Below, in pieces: positions 28,772 through 39,354 of a DNA stretch of 64,000 bases. The stretch's first letter is position 1; every line of letters begins with the position of its first letter. This stretch comes from Bacillus sp. KH172YL63. Its GTDB lineage: Bacteria; Bacillota; Bacilli; Bacillales; Bacillaceae_B. The notes beneath the pieces are model-generated. The model had not been told where the DNA came from, did no database searches, and worked only from the letters and a program-made list of their open reading frames with translations. The stretch is taken from assembly GCF_011398925.1 (NCBI RefSeq), contig NZ_AP022842.1:1910001-1974000 (forward strand), read 5' to 3'. A program made the translations under genes and the position numbers.

Positions 28772-30937
28772 ATGAAAGTTGTAATAGCAGAGAAACCCGA
28801 CCAGGGAGCCACTCTTGCAAAACCGTTTTCCCACCGAAAGAGGCAAGGGTACATTGAAATCCATCCAAACGCCGTGTTTCCGAAAGGTGCATACATCACG
28901 TGGGCAGTCGGCCATCTTTTTCAACTTCAGGCACCTGAGAAATATGATAGTAAATGGAAGAAATGGACGCTGGAGGACCTTCCTCTCATCCCTCATAGAT
29001 TTCAATATGAATTGCAGCGGGCAAAAGCCAAACAATTTTCGGTCATAAAAGAGCTTTTACATAAGAAAGAAGTCACAGAAATCATCCATGCCGGAGATGC
29101 CGGGCGTGAAGGGGAATTGATCATCCGGAATATCATTTCCATGAGCAAGGTACAAAAGCCGATGAAGAGATTGTGGATTTCATCCCTTACTGAAAAAAGC
29201 ATCGTAGCAGGCTTCGAAGGTTTGCGGGAAGAAGCGGAAATGAGACCTCTTTATTTTGAAGCTTATTCACGGGCTTGTGCCGATTGGCTTGTCGGGATGA
29301 ATGCCTCCCGTGTATACAGTATCCTGCTTAAACAACAGGGCATGTCGGATGTGTTTTCGGCCGGCAGGGTACAGACCCCGACGCTTGCGCTCATTGTAAA
29401 AAGGGATGAAGAAATCGACCGTTTCAAGAGCGAGCCTTTTTGGGAAGTGAAGGCAAGCTTTAAAATGGATGATCATATTTATGAAGGAACGTGGGAAAAG
29501 GACGGAGAGAGCAGAATCAATTCCCGGGAACTTGCCGAAAAGATCGCCTCATTCTGTGAAAGCAAGCCTGCCGGGGTTGCAGAAATGAAAACCGAGCGAA
29601 AAGAATTTGCACCACCATTGCTGTTCAACCTTTCCGCCCTTCAATCGACCATAAATAAAATGTATAAGTTTTCCCCGAAGAAAACCTTGGATACCCTCCA
29701 AAAGCTTTATCAAAAAGGAATTGTATCCTATCCAAGGTCAGATTCACAATATGTGACGAAGGGGGAAGCAGAAACTTTTCCGGAAATTCTCGGAAAGCTG
29801 AAAGAATTCAGCCCATACAACAAGTGGATCCCAACCCCGAATGAAAGCTTGATGAATAATAAAAGGTTTGTGAATGATGCGAAGGTTTCAGATCACTATG
29901 CGATCATACCGACCGAGCAGGTGACGGATCCTGCCTCATTATCACCTGATGAAAAGAAAATCTATGACGTAGTCGTAAAACGATTCATCGCTGCCCATCA
30001 TGATAAAGCGGTGATCAATTATACGACGATCAAGACCCTTGTCGACGGACGGGCTGAATTTATTTCCAAAGGGAAGCAGATTCTGCAGGAAGGCTGGAGA
30101 CAGGTTCTTATCCAGACGGATGAAAAAGAAGACGAACCGTTACTCCCGCCGGTAAAAGAAAATGATTCCGGAATCGTAAAGAAGATTGATATCAAGGAAG
30201 GCAAGACACAGCCCCCGAAACGATATACGGAAGGACAGCTTATCACCTTGATGAAAACCGCCGGGAAATACATGGACAATGATGAATTAGAGAAAGTATT
30301 GAAGAAAACAGAAGGTCTCGGGACCGAAGCGACCAGGGCAGGAATCATCACAATGCTCAAGGACCGGCAATATATTGATATCCAAAAAAATATCGTATAC
30401 CCGACAGACAAAGCGAAGGTTCTCATCAGGGCGATAGGGGATAATGTCCTTGCATCTGCCGAGATGACGGCAAAATGGGAACAGCGCCTGCAGAAAATAG
30501 GGAAGGGACAAGCTTCAGCCCCGGATTTCATGGAAAAAGTAAAAGTGTTAAATGAAAGACTGGTAGCGAGCGCCCTGGAAGAATCCAAGACCTGGAGTTT
30601 CTCAGACCTTGATACAGGATCCATCCAGAGACCTGCGGGTAAGAAAGGGAAAAGAGCATCCAAAACGAGCCTTGGTGCATGCCTGAAGTGCGGTGGCAAG
30701 GTGATTGACAAAGGGAAGTTCTATGGTTGCGCCAATTACCAAAAATCGAAATGCAGCTTTACGATATCCAAAACCATACTTCAAAAAAGGATCACCCAGG
30801 CAGTCGTGAAAAAAGTCTTATCAGAAGGAAAATCCGATCGGATTGATGGATTCAAGAAGGGTGAGAAAGAATTTTCAGCGTACCTCAGCTGGGATCGCAC
30901 GCAGCAAAAAATTCAGTTTCAATTCGATCTGGTATAA
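28772..30937 (+). CDS. topB: DNA topoisomerase III
   Basis: A 721-residue type IA topoisomerase. The Toprim domain begins VVIAEKPDQG with the Mg2+ site near HAGDAGREGELII (about 106-118), the catalytic tyrosine lies in YPRSDSQY (about 319) and a C-terminal four-cysteine zinc ribbon is present (CLKCGG...CANYQKSKC, about 635-665). It relaxes and decatenates DNA by single-strand passage. Length fits B. subtilis TopB. It is probably transcribed alone. Confidence 0.95.
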   Translation: MKVVIAEKPDQGATLAKPFSHRKRQGYIEIHPNAVFPKGAYITWAVGHLFQLQAPEKYDSKWKKWTLEDLPLIPHRFQYELQRAKAKQFSVIKELLHKKEVTEIIHAGDAGREGELIIRNIISMSKVQKPMKRLWISSLTEKSIVAGFEGLREEAEMRPLYFEAYSRACADWLVGMNASRVYSILLKQQGMSDVFSAGRVQTPTLALIVKRDEEIDRFKSEPFWEVKASFKMDDHIYEGTWEKDGESRINSRELAEKIASFCESKPAGVAEMKTERKEFAPPLLFNLSALQSTINKMYKFSPKKTLDTLQKLYQKGIVSYPRSDSQYVTKGEAETFPEILGKLKEFSPYNKWIPTPNESLMNNKRFVNDAKVSDHYAIIPTEQVTDPASLSPDEKKIYDVVVKRFIAAHHDKAVINYTTIKTLVDGRAEFISKGKQILQEGWRQVLIQTDEKEDEPLLPPVKENDSGIVKKIDIKEGKTQPPKRYTEGQLITLMKTAGKYMDNDELEKVLKKTEGLGTEATRAGIITMLKDRQYIDIQKNIVYPTDKAKVLIRAIGDNVLASAEMTAKWEQRLQKIGKGQASAPDFMEKVKVLNERLVASALEESKTWSFSDLDTGSIQRPAGKKGKRASKTSLGACLKCGGKVIDKGKFYGCANYQKSKCSFTISKTILQKRITQAVVKKVLSEGKSDRIDGFKKGEKEFSAYLSWDRTQQKIQFQFDLV

Positions 30938-30961
30938 CATTATCTTAAGGTGGTGCTCTCC

Positions 30962-32413
30962 ATGTTAGCAGGAAGTGTGTTCAAGGGTGTTTTTTATCAA
31001 TCCAGGGTTCCTCAATTGATCATGACGACAGATGAAAAACAAATCATGTATAATCCTGCTTTCATAAAGTTTCTCGGCTATTCCGAAGAGGATTGGACAA
31101 CTAAGACATTACAGGATATTTCACACATACAGGATTACGCCGTCAACAAAGATTACCTGCAGCAGCTCGTGAACGGTGACCGGGAAGAATATCAGCTTGA
31201 AAAGAGATATATTTGTCAGGACGGCTCAATCAAAACAGGAGATTTGCATGTCTCCCTCATCCAGGACAAAGGGATTCCTTACATCTTGGTCCAGGTCATT
31301 GATATTACGGAGAAGAAGCAAGTGGAAATGAAGAAACAGCAAAGCGAAGATAGATACCGGCTCCTGGCAGAAAATTCTTCGGATGTGATCAATCTTCACG
31401 ACCATGATGGACATTATGTTTACTTATCGCCATCCATTCATTCGACCCTCGGTTTCCACCCCGATGAATTGATCGGTAAACACCCGAATGAGTTCATCCA
31501 TCCAGATGATGTACCACTTACTGAAGAGTGGTTCAATCAGATGAAAAATGACAATATACCTGTGGTGATGACTTATCGGGCAAGACGTAAATCAGGGGAA
31601 TACTGCTGGTTTGAAAGTGTAGTGAAGGCGGTCGTAGACCATCAGACGGATCAAGTTGCCAACATTGTATCCGTTTCAAGGAACATTGATGAAAGACTGA
31701 AAGTGGAGGATCAAATCAAGAAGTCCGAAAAATTAGCTTTGCTTGGTCAAATGGCAGCTGCCGTTGCCCATGAAATACGGAATCCCCTTACACCAATCAA
31801 AGGCTTTCTTCAATTATGCAACGATAAGAAGCAATATAATGAAGAATATGTACGTGTGGTCATAAATGAAATCAGCAGAGTTGAAAGCATCATCACTGAT
31901 TTTCTGCATCTTTCTAAACCGCACGAAGGGTTGAATGAATGTGTGGATATCAGGGAATTGGTGAAGGAAGTCCTGACAATTCTCGATTCCGATATTTCCT
32001 CGAAGGGAGGGAATATCCATTTACCTGATGTTTCTTCACACACAGCCGTCTTGGGAAGTACAAATGGGCTGAAGCAGGTCCTTTTTAATATTCTGCAGAA
32101 TGCGCTGGATGCTGTCGAACACGGGGGTAGCATTTCCATTAATTTTGAATGGGAGTCATCCTTCCTTCATACCATCATTAAAGATGACGGCTGTGGGGTC
32201 CCGGAAGCCATCATGCCTCACCTTGGAGAACCTTTCTATTCTACGAAGGAAAAAGGAACAGGCCTCGGCTTGCTTATTTCCCATAAAATCATTGAAAATC
32301 ATGGAGGTCGTATTTCATATCTATCAAAGACCGGATCTGGTACGGAAGTGAGGATCAAACTTCCTTTATATGAAGAATACTCTCCTTCAACAAGAATCCA
32401 ACAAAAGAGCTGA
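30962..32413 (+). CDS. PAS-domain sensor histidine kinase
   Basis: A 483-residue cytoplasmic kinase with no membrane helices. Two PAS domains (about 10-120 and 130-245), a HisKA domain with the phosphorylated His in VAHEIRNPLTPIKGF (about 269) and a HATPase domain (NILQNALDAVEHGG, DDGCGVP, GTGLGLLISHKII) make it resemble the sporulation kinases KinA/KinE. No response regulator is adjacent, as for sporulation orphan kinases that feed Spo0F. ATG 30962 follows AAGGTGG; a GTG at 30950 overlaps that site. Confidence 0.9.
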   Translation: MLAGSVFKGVFYQSRVPQLIMTTDEKQIMYNPAFIKFLGYSEEDWTTKTLQDISHIQDYAVNKDYLQQLVNGDREEYQLEKRYICQDGSIKTGDLHVSLIQDKGIPYILVQVIDITEKKQVEMKKQQSEDRYRLLAENSSDVINLHDHDGHYVYLSPSIHSTLGFHPDELIGKHPNEFIHPDDVPLTEEWFNQMKNDNIPVVMTYRARRKSGEYCWFESVVKAVVDHQTDQVANIVSVSRNIDERLKVEDQIKKSEKLALLGQMAAAVAHEIRNPLTPIKGFLQLCNDKKQYNEEYVRVVINEISRVESIITDFLHLSKPHEGLNECVDIRELVKEVLTILDSDISSKGGNIHLPDVSSHTAVLGSTNGLKQVLFNILQNALDAVEHGGSISINFEWESSFLHTIIKDDGCGVPEAIMPHLGEPFYSTKEKGTGLGLLISHKIIENHGGRISYLSKTGSGTEVRIKLPLYEEYSPSTRIQQKS

Positions 32414-32437
32414 CGGAATCCGTCAGCTCTTTTGTTG
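32403..32437 (+). terminator. Terminator after the kinase gene
   Basis: AAAAGAGCTGACGG and CCGTCAGCTCTTTT form a 14-bp stem over three bases; the kinase stop codon lies in the left arm. Confidence 0.9.
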
Positions 32438-32550
32438 AATTTCTTTAACCTGCTTGTCATACGAAAAAAATGATCAGTGGAAGTTTAAATCTGCTCCAAG
32501 TGGATAAACACTTAAATAGTAAAGAGTGTTTCATAATTGGAGGGTTAAGA

Positions 32551-33204
32551 TTGAAGAAGATATTAATGGTTTTAACAAATGCTAGTAAAATCGATGATGA
32601 ACACGAAACGGGATTATGGTTATCAGAGTTCGCCGAACCGTATGAAGAATTTAAGAATCAGGGGTTTGAAGTGGATGTGGCAAGCCTGAAAGGAGGGCGC
32701 ATCCCTCTAGATCCGAACAGCCTTGATGACGAGTTGACGGAAAAATGGAAAGGAATTACGAAGGAACTTGACCAGACAATGGTCCTTTCTCAATTGAACT
32801 GTCATGAATATGCAGGCATTTTCCTTCCCGGAGGACATGGAACAATGTTCGATCTGCCTGACAGTCCGGAGCTTCAGAAAGCTTTGGCCCACTTCGCAGA
32901 GAACAATAAGGCGATCGGAGCGGTTTGCCACGGTCCTGCAGGATTTGTCGGCACCAAGCTGTCGGATGGGAAGTGGCTGGTTGAAGGGAAGTCTATGACG
33001 GGTTTCACTAATGAGGAAGAACAGCAAACAGGCCTTGATTCATTAATGCCATTCTTGTTAGAAACCAAATTAAGGGAGCAGGGCGCTCAGTTCGAGAAAT
33101 CCTCTGCCTGGGCTGACCATGTCGTGACCGACGGGAAATTTGTGACCGGGCAGAATCCCCAATCCAGTCAATCAACAGCAGAAGCATTTGTGAAAGTCGT
33201 ATAA
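32551..33204 (+). CDS. DJ-1/PfpI-family protein, Hsp31-like
   Basis: A 217-residue class I glutamine-amidotransferase-like protein. The nucleophile elbow is AVCHGPAG (Cys near 128), preceded by the GIFLPGGHGTMFDLPD acidic loop typical of the Hsp31/YdeA glyoxalase III-type branch. Such proteins detoxify methylglyoxal or protect proteins under stress. The TTG at 32551 follows TTGGAGGG; the longer frame upstream lacks a ribosome site. Confidence 0.88.
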   Translation: MKKILMVLTNASKIDDEHETGLWLSEFAEPYEEFKNQGFEVDVASLKGGRIPLDPNSLDDELTEKWKGITKELDQTMVLSQLNCHEYAGIFLPGGHGTMFDLPDSPELQKALAHFAENNKAIGAVCHGPAGFVGTKLSDGKWLVEGKSMTGFTNEEEQQTGLDSLMPFLLETKLREQGAQFEKSSAWADHVVTDGKFVTGQNPQSSQSTAEAFVKVV

Positions 33205-33318
33205 ACAGACATCAAGTGATGCATGAGCATGGGGTGATTCCTGTGCTCTTTTTATTTTACCACGCTCCTGCAATGATTATGTTAAAATCGGATGAAGGAT
33301 ATTTGAGAGGAGATACAT

Positions 33319-33699
33319 ATGCAAGCCATGCGAATTCTCATGCAAATTGCCATTCTGTGTTTATTCTATGAATGTGGTAAATGGATTTCAGCCTACTTCC
33401 ATTTACCGATTCCAGGCAGTATCATCGGCATGCTGCTATTATTTTTATTATTATTGACCGGAGTGATAAAAGAACGGGTATTGATGGACGGAGCAGGTTT
33501 TTTTCTCAGACATTTTTCATTCTTTTTTCTGCCTTTGTCTGTCAGTGCGATTGTACTTGGTTCATATTTCAAAGAATTTGGATGGAAATTGCTGATCATC
33601 CTGATTGTCAGCGGGTTGGTCGGGTTTGTGGCAACTGCTGTTTCAGCTGATCGCGTTGTGAAAGGGAAGGAGGATAAGAGCCATGGTTCATCTCATTAG
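33319..33699 (+). CDS. CidA/LrgA-family holin-like membrane protein
   Basis: A 126-residue LrgA-family protein with four membrane helices and the motif LPIPGSIIGMLLLFLLL (about 31-47). It overlaps the LrgB-like gene by 17 bases. LrgA/CidA and LrgB/CidB proteins form membrane complexes linked to murein hydrolase control and, in B. subtilis PftAB, to pyruvate transport. No LytST-type regulator is adjacent. Confidence 0.88.
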   Translation: MQAMRILMQIAILCLFYECGKWISAYFHLPIPGSIIGMLLLFLLLLTGVIKERVLMDGAGFFLRHFSFFFLPLSVSAIVLGSYFKEFGWKLLIILIVSGLVGFVATAVSADRVVKGKEDKSHGSSH

Positions 33700-34369
33700 T
33701 TCTTTACTCGCCCTGTCCATCACATTCCTGTATTTTCTCTTTGCGGTGAAGATCCATCGGATGTGGCCGAATCCCTTCACAATCCCGATTTTTATCAGTA
33801 CCATTCTGCTGATCATCACACTCCTCGCGGTGGATATGCCCTATAGCAGATATGGGGAGCTTACTTCAGCCATCACCTACCTACTGGGGCCGGCGACAGT
33901 AGCGCTTGCTTACCCTTTATATCAGCACCGGAAACTGATGGCTGAAAACCTGATGCCGATTATGGTCGGGATATTGGTCGGAAGCGGTATATCGATGGGG
34001 CTGACCTATTATCTCTGTCTGTGGCTGGGTATTCCAACAGAGTGGGGAAGGTCTCTATTAATCAAAACGATTACCACTCCAGTCGCAGTTGATATCGGAG
34101 GAGTGATTGGTGCCAAGATTGAAGTCATTCCAACGGTTGTCATCGTGACAGGGATGATCGGTGCCATGACGATCCCGTTCATTTTGCGCATAATCGGGAT
34201 CCGTCATCCTATTTCCCGGGGGCTTCCGTTCGGTGTCATTTCCCATGGGGTCGGTACAGCACAGGCCATCAAGGAAGGAGAGAGGGAAGGTGCTGTAAGC
34301 GGTGCAGCTATGGCGCTTACAGCTACGATCATGTCTTTTATCATTCCAATCATTTTTCTGTTGGTTTGA
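33683..34369 (+). CDS. CidB/LrgB-family membrane protein
   Basis: A 228-residue LrgB-family protein with multiple helices and the conserved PATVALAYPLYQ, TPVAVDIGG and SHGVGTAQA segments. The ATG lies inside the end of the LrgA-like gene with AAGGAGG upstream, so the two are coupled and likely act together in the membrane. Whether the pair exports a metabolite or modulates autolysis is open. Confidence 0.9.
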   Translation: MVHLISSLLALSITFLYFLFAVKIHRMWPNPFTIPIFISTILLIITLLAVDMPYSRYGELTSAITYLLGPATVALAYPLYQHRKLMAENLMPIMVGILVGSGISMGLTYYLCLWLGIPTEWGRSLLIKTITTPVAVDIGGVIGAKIEVIPTVVIVTGMIGAMTIPFILRIIGIRHPISRGLPFGVISHGVGTAQAIKEGEREGAVSGAAMALTATIMSFIIPIIFLLV

Positions 34370-34433
34370 TACCTTGTTATGAGGAGAAACTATAGGTAAC
34401 GCACCTCTTGCACTGAAAGGAGATCAGACCAAC

Positions 34434-35723
34434 ATGAAACGATTCCTTATGGCTATTCGAAAAGGGGTATGGATCGTACCTGCCATCTACAGTGTAGGTT
34501 CATTGGCTTTGGCGATTGTCACTGTTTCGCTGGATACTTACTGGATACATAAGCTTGAACCGTTCCTGCCGGTCATGATGCTGACGAGCATCGACCTCGC
34601 CCAAACGGTACTCAGCGCGATAGCGTCATCGCTGCTAACGATGACGACGTTCACATTTTCAACTGTGATGGTTGTATTGACCACCTACTCATCACAGTTT
34701 TCACCAAGGACACTTCAAAATTTCGTCAGGGACAAAACCACGATGAGGGGACTAGGTATATTCCTCGGAGGTTTCATCTATTCAATCGTTTCTCTGCTGT
34801 TTATGAGGCAGAGCCTGGAAGAACACCTTGTATCCTCTGCATTTATTGGCGTTCTATATGCTGTCATTTGTTTAGCGTTTTTTGCCTATTTCATCCACCA
34901 TATTGCGACATCCATCCAAATCAGCAGGTTAATAGAGCGCCTGGAGGGAGAAGCCTCTAAGGTAATCGATTATTACCGGGGGATGCAGGAGAAGCAAACG
35001 GTGAAACCATACAAGACGAATCCGCTTGGATATGAAAATAAATCCGGGATTTCGGCGAATCAATCAGGCTTCATTCAATACATTGATTTTTCAGGTCTTA
35101 TCCATTACGCTTCGGAGAATCAAATCCTGATCAATTTTCAGAGAAGCGTAGGAGAATTCGTAAAGACCGGTGACACTTTACTCCATTATCATGGGGAAGG
35201 TGGTAAGGAAGAGGACATACATTCTTTCATCTATATTGGCAGAGAACGGATGGGTGAGTATGATCTTGCTTATTCCCTTCAAAAGATTGTTGAAGTCGCT
35301 TTAAGGGCTATTTCACCTGGGATCAATGATCCGAATACAGCAAGGGATTCCATCAAATACATGGGTCTCATTCTGAGTGAGACCCATTCCCTTGAAGATG
35401 GGATTGTCATTTTACATGATGAAAAGGGAAATCCCCGGGTCCAAGTGACTCTCTTTTCCTTCAACCATATTCTTTATCAAAGCTATTACCAACTCGTTCA
35501 CTATGGAAAAGAAGACATTTCCGTGATTCTTTCCATTATGGATTCACTTGTCATGATTTACAGGGATGCCCCAATGGCCCGGAAGCATATCGTATATGAC
35601 TTTCATAAATATGTATTGCATGGGATGGATAAGGATCAAATGCAGGAGTGGGATTTATATTATTTGAACGCAAAAATTGAAAAGTTGAAGACGGAAGAAG
35701 AAAGTGAGAACAATAATGGCTGA
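34434..35723 (+). CDS. DUF2254-family membrane protein
   Basis: A 429-residue protein of the DUF2254 family. Four membrane helices lie in the first 165 residues (including LLTMTTFTFSTVMVVLTTYSSQF, the family's signature), followed by a soluble domain. The ATG follows GAAAGGAGATC. It lies 64 bases after the LrgB-like gene and may share its transcript. Function unknown. Confidence 0.87.
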   Translation: MKRFLMAIRKGVWIVPAIYSVGSLALAIVTVSLDTYWIHKLEPFLPVMMLTSIDLAQTVLSAIASSLLTMTTFTFSTVMVVLTTYSSQFSPRTLQNFVRDKTTMRGLGIFLGGFIYSIVSLLFMRQSLEEHLVSSAFIGVLYAVICLAFFAYFIHHIATSIQISRLIERLEGEASKVIDYYRGMQEKQTVKPYKTNPLGYENKSGISANQSGFIQYIDFSGLIHYASENQILINFQRSVGEFVKTGDTLLHYHGEGGKEEDIHSFIYIGRERMGEYDLAYSLQKIVEVALRAISPGINDPNTARDSIKYMGLILSETHSLEDGIVILHDEKGNPRVQVTLFSFNHILYQSYYQLVHYGKEDISVILSIMDSLVMIYRDAPMARKHIVYDFHKYVLHGMDKDQMQEWDLYYLNAKIEKLKTEEESENNNG

Positions 35724-35803
35724 TCCCGGCTTGGGTGTTCGTGAGGAAACAAGGAGCTTTCCCTTTAAAAATGGTCAATGTTTAGGTATAGTAAGGGAAG
35801 TAA

Positions 35804-36571
<768 letters not shown>

Positions 36572-36578
36572 CCCCTTT

Positions 36579-36641
36579 AGAGGGACGGACCTCAATTCCT
36601 AGGAGCTGCTCCTAGGAACAAAGGTCCGTCCCTCTTTTTTG
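36579..36641. repeat. REP-like inverted repeat, copy 3 (terminator-like)
   Basis: AGAGGGACGGACCT (36579-36592) and AGGTCCGTCCCTCT (36622-36635) enclose a perfect inner palindrome TTCCTAGGAGC/GCTCCTAGGAA, and TTTTTT follows. The long stem plus U-run should end transcription of the methionine aminopeptidase gene, so this copy probably doubles as a terminator. Confidence 0.85.
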
Positions 36642-36786
36642 TTAAGATATTGGGTTATTGGAAGATTCTGAGCATAATGGTTGTGCAGGGGTGTGGTATG
36701 GGGTACATTTTATATACTTGTGTTGTACATAAATTATACAAATGACAAGGGGAATATATTCTGCATTTTATCGGAGGCATCCACTC

Positions 36787-38073
36787 ATGGCTGTGTTATT
36801 TTCAAAGAAACCTAAAAACCATTCTGTCATCATGCCAACATCCAAGACAGTTGTAGTGAAAGATCAGAAGCTGAATGAAAGGCTTCATTATATGAAGTTT
36901 CAGGAACATCATTTGCTCGAGTTGAAGGAGGTTCTTCCTGTATATGAACAATTGGCAGATTTTCTTCTTGAAGCAGTGCTTGACCATTTTTATCAGCATC
37001 CGAGCTTAGTTGAAATCGCTCATCATCATTCCAGCAGGGAGCGGCTGAAGGCTGTGTTCCATGACTATTTCCGCTCCCTATTCTCCGGCGAATTGAATGA
37101 GGAATATTTCAGGATGAGAGAGCGAATGGGGCGGACACATAATCGAAACGGTGTGACAATTGACTGGTTCATTTCCACATATACAACGATCAAGCATTTC
37201 ATGCTCCCGAAAATCGTTGAGCTCCACCAGCATGATCCTTCAAAACTCGCTTCAGTTTTGGTGGCGATTGATCATGGCATCCACCTGGATATGAGCATCG
37301 TTTCTGAATATTATATCCAAAGCCGGATGAACGAGCTCCAGGACCTCCATTTAGAAAACCAGGTGCTGCAAGAAGAAATGTTGAAAATGAATACTGAATT
37401 GGGCTCATCTCTTTCTCAAACAGAGAAAAGCTTAAACGGGACGGCAACAAAAGCAGAAAATATCCGTGATCAATCAGAAGAGACAGAAAAGAGCAGCAGG
37501 AATCTCCTTCAGCTTTCCAAATTGAATAAAGATCAGACAGACCACATGATCATGAGTTTCAGCGGTATAACAGAGGAAATCAAAACATTGCTCGGAGAAA
37601 TTCATGGAGTGAAACAAATAGCAGAACAAATTACGCCTCTTTCGAATGCCATCCAACAAATTGCTGAACAAACCAATCTGCTTGCATTAAATGCTTCCAT
37701 TGAAGCAGCAAGGGCGGGAAATGAAGGCAGGGGGTTTGCGGTAGTCGCGTCTGAAGTAAGAAAGCTTGCCGAAGATTCGAAAGAGCTGAGCACATCCATC
37801 CATCGCCTCGTGAATGAAAGTAATCAACAAATTAGTGTTGTCTCCAAGAGAATCCATCATATGACCGAATTGACAGAAGCATCACAAAAAGAAATCAGAA
37901 ATGTTCAAAGCGGAATCATGACGGTCCAGATGGAGATGGAAAACTATATGGATATGTTCAAGCGCAATCGAGCCGAACTACACCATATTGTAGAGGCAAT
38001 CAGACAGATCAATCATACAACGGATGAACTTGTCAGCTTCTCATCCGCCATCATAGAAAAGATGAATAGATAG
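36787..38073 (+). CDS. Globin-coupled methyl-accepting receptor (divergent HemAT)
   Basis: A 428-residue soluble receptor without membrane helices. The N-terminal protoglobin domain (about 30-180) keeps a likely proximal haem His in GRTHNRNGV (about 117). The C-terminal signalling domain has the MCP hairpin tip [20 protein letters not shown] (about 291-310). It should sense O2 or another gas and signal to CheA. ATG 36787 follows TCGGAGG; ATG 36742 has no ribosome site. A second, more canonical HemAT is encoded at 44332. Confidence 0.87.
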   Translation: MAVLFSKKPKNHSVIMPTSKTVVVKDQKLNERLHYMKFQEHHLLELKEVLPVYEQLADFLLEAVLDHFYQHPSLVEIAHHHSSRERLKAVFHDYFRSLFSGELNEEYFRMRERMGRTHNRNGVTIDWFISTYTTIKHFMLPKIVELHQHDPSKLASVLVAIDHGIHLDMSIVSEYYIQSRMNELQDLHLENQVLQEEMLKMNTELGSSLSQTEKSLNGTATKAENIRDQSEETEKSSRNLLQLSKLNKDQTDHMIMSFSGITEEIKTLLGEIHGVKQIAEQITPLSNAIQQIAEQTNLLALNASIEAARAGNEGRGFAVVASEVRKLAEDSKELSTSIHRLVNESNQQISVVSKRIHHMTELTEASQKEIRNVQSGIMTVQMEMENYMDMFKRNRAELHHIVEAIRQINHTTDELVSFSSAIIEKMNR

Positions 38074-38078
38074 AAAAA

Positions 38079-38110
38079 GGGAAGCCGGAGGACACCGGCT
38101 TCCCTTTCAA
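38079..38110. terminator. Terminator between convergent genes
   Basis: AAGGGAAGCCGG and CCGGCTTCCCTT pair over six bases. It lies between the globin receptor gene and the small minus-strand gene. Confidence 0.85.
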
Positions 38111-38123
38111 ATTGTGCCATCGC

Positions 38124-38189
38124 TTAAACGATTTTTGTTTTACCTTCAGGATCTTTATAGAGGACGATATGTTCTTCATTGTTTTCCAT
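38124..38189 (-). CDS. Small 21-residue peptide
   Basis: A very short frame starting MENNEEHIVLYKDPEGK with a perfect GGAGGAATACAG ribosome site and a full sigma-A promoter upstream (38223-38251). The peptide is polar and charged, with no membrane helix. It converges on the globin receptor gene and shares its terminator. The combination of promoter, ribosome site and clean stop makes a real gene likely. Function unknown; I recognise no family. Confidence 0.65.
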   Translation of the reverse strand: MENNEEHIVLYKDPEGKTKIV

Positions 38190-38222
38190 CTGTATTCCTC
38201 CTGCTTTACCGCTATATTCAAT

Positions 38223-38251
38223 ATTATAGATTCTTTCTATCATCTTGTTAA
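38223..38251 (-). promoter_or_regulatory. Sigma-A promoter of the 21-codon gene
   Basis: On the minus strand TTAACA (plus 38246-38251) and TATAAT (plus 38223-38228) are exactly 17 bases apart, about 33 bases before the start codon. Confidence 0.8.
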
Positions 38252-38425
38252 GTAGAATTCTTCGATACGTATAAGCAGGCACTGCGGTGTGAAGAAATCA
38301 CTGCAGCTTGCACTTCACCAATAATCATCCAAAATATCTATATTTTTCATCTTTTATTTCCTCAATTCTCCTATTTAAGATAGTTTATACAGGAAATCGC
38401 TTTCTATTACATCCATGAAATATAC
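38252..38425. other. Intergenic stretch without recognised features
   Basis: AT-rich sequence between two divergent promoters. I see no open frame with a ribosome site, no strong hairpin and no repeat. Confidence 0.5.
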
Positions 38426-38454
38426 TTGACGCACGATGTTAAAGTCTCTGTTAT
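38426..38454 (+). promoter_or_regulatory. Promoter of the LysM-3D protein gene
   Basis: TTGACG (38426-38431) and TGTTAT (38449-38454) are 17 bases apart. TGTTAA at 38437 and TGTTAT at 38449 also resemble the WalR direct repeat (TGTWAH-N5-TGTWAH), but the gap is six bases rather than five, so WalR control is only suggested. A leader of about 75 bases follows. Confidence 0.5.
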
Positions 38455-38536
38455 TGTATTGAGATTTTCCTATGTTACGATGGGTCCTGTTAGCAAAAAT
38501 AAATAACCCGCTAGCTACATAAGGAGGAATGTTTCT

Positions 38537-39310
38537 ATGAAACTAAAAAAATCAATTATATCTGTGGCTGCTTTTACAACCCTTGCAGTATCTGGTGGAG
38601 CTAGCGCTTCAGCACAAGACATAGAGGTAAAAAAAGGCGACACACTTTGGGGAATTGCCAACGAATACGGCACATCGGTTGATCAACTGATGAAGTGGAA
38701 CAACTTGAACTCAGACATCATTTATCCTGATCAGGAACTTAAAGTTTCTTCGAAGGAATATTATACAGTGAAAAAAGGCGATACTCTTTGGGGAATCTCT
38801 TCCCTATACGGTGTCTCAGTTGAAAGCTTAAAAGGATGGAACGCCCTTGAAAGCGAACTGATTGTACCTGGACAAGAGTTGGTCATCAATCTTGACGAAA
38901 AAACTTCAGCTGCTGCAAATACTTCTGAGCCGGCAAAATCCGTGAATGAAGAGGCAGAAGTAACTCCAGAAGCTGAAACTGCTGCAGCAGAACCTGCTGC
39001 AAATGAGCAGGCTGTGAAAGAATTGACAGTTGAAGCCACTGCGTATACAGCTGAATGTGAAGGTTGCTCTGGTACGACAGCAACTGGAGTCAACCTAAAA
39101 GAAAATCCAGATGCAAAAGTCATTGCCGTTGACCCTGATGTCATTCCGCTTGGTTCTAAAGTGTATGTAGAAGGATATGGATATGCAACAGCAGAAGATA
39201 CTGGCGGAGCCATTCAAGGAAACAGAATCGATGTCTTCATTCCTTCAAAAGATCAGGCTACTGATTGGGGAAGAAAGACAGTTACTGTGAAAATTCTTGA
39301 AACAAATTAA
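38537..39310 (+). CDS. yocH: Secreted cell-wall protein with two LysM and a 3D domain (YocH-like)
   Basis: A 257-residue secreted protein: signal peptide (about 1-27, cut near ASA-QD), two LysM repeats (about 29-72 and 75-118, both with KKGDTLWGI), an Ala/Glu-rich linker and a C-terminal 3D domain whose aspartates are seen in AVDPDVIPLGS and AEDTGGAI. The layout matches B. subtilis YocH, a WalRK-regulated peptidoglycan hydrolase. The 3D fold is shared with MltA-type lytic enzymes. Name by architecture, not by full comparison. Confidence 0.82.
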   Translation: MKLKKSIISVAAFTTLAVSGGASASAQDIEVKKGDTLWGIANEYGTSVDQLMKWNNLNSDIIYPDQELKVSSKEYYTVKKGDTLWGISSLYGVSVESLKGWNALESELIVPGQELVINLDEKTSAAANTSEPAKSVNEEAEVTPEAETAAAEPAANEQAVKELTVEATAYTAECEGCSGTTATGVNLKENPDAKVIAVDPDVIPLGSKVYVEGYGYATAEDTGGAIQGNRIDVFIPSKDQATDWGRKTVTVKILETN

Positions 39311-39319
39311 TAGATATAT

Positions 39320-39354
39320 TGAAAACACTGGGAATCCATTCCCGGTGTTTTTTT
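39320..39354 (+). terminator. Terminator after the LysM-3D gene
   Basis: AAACACTGGGA and TTCCCGGTGTTT pair with one G-U, followed by TTTT. Confidence 0.85.

Noticed and set aside
38437..38454. WalR box before the yocH-like gene
   Set aside because: The two TGTTAW hexamers are six bases apart instead of five and one of them is also the -10 box, so the match cannot be relied on.
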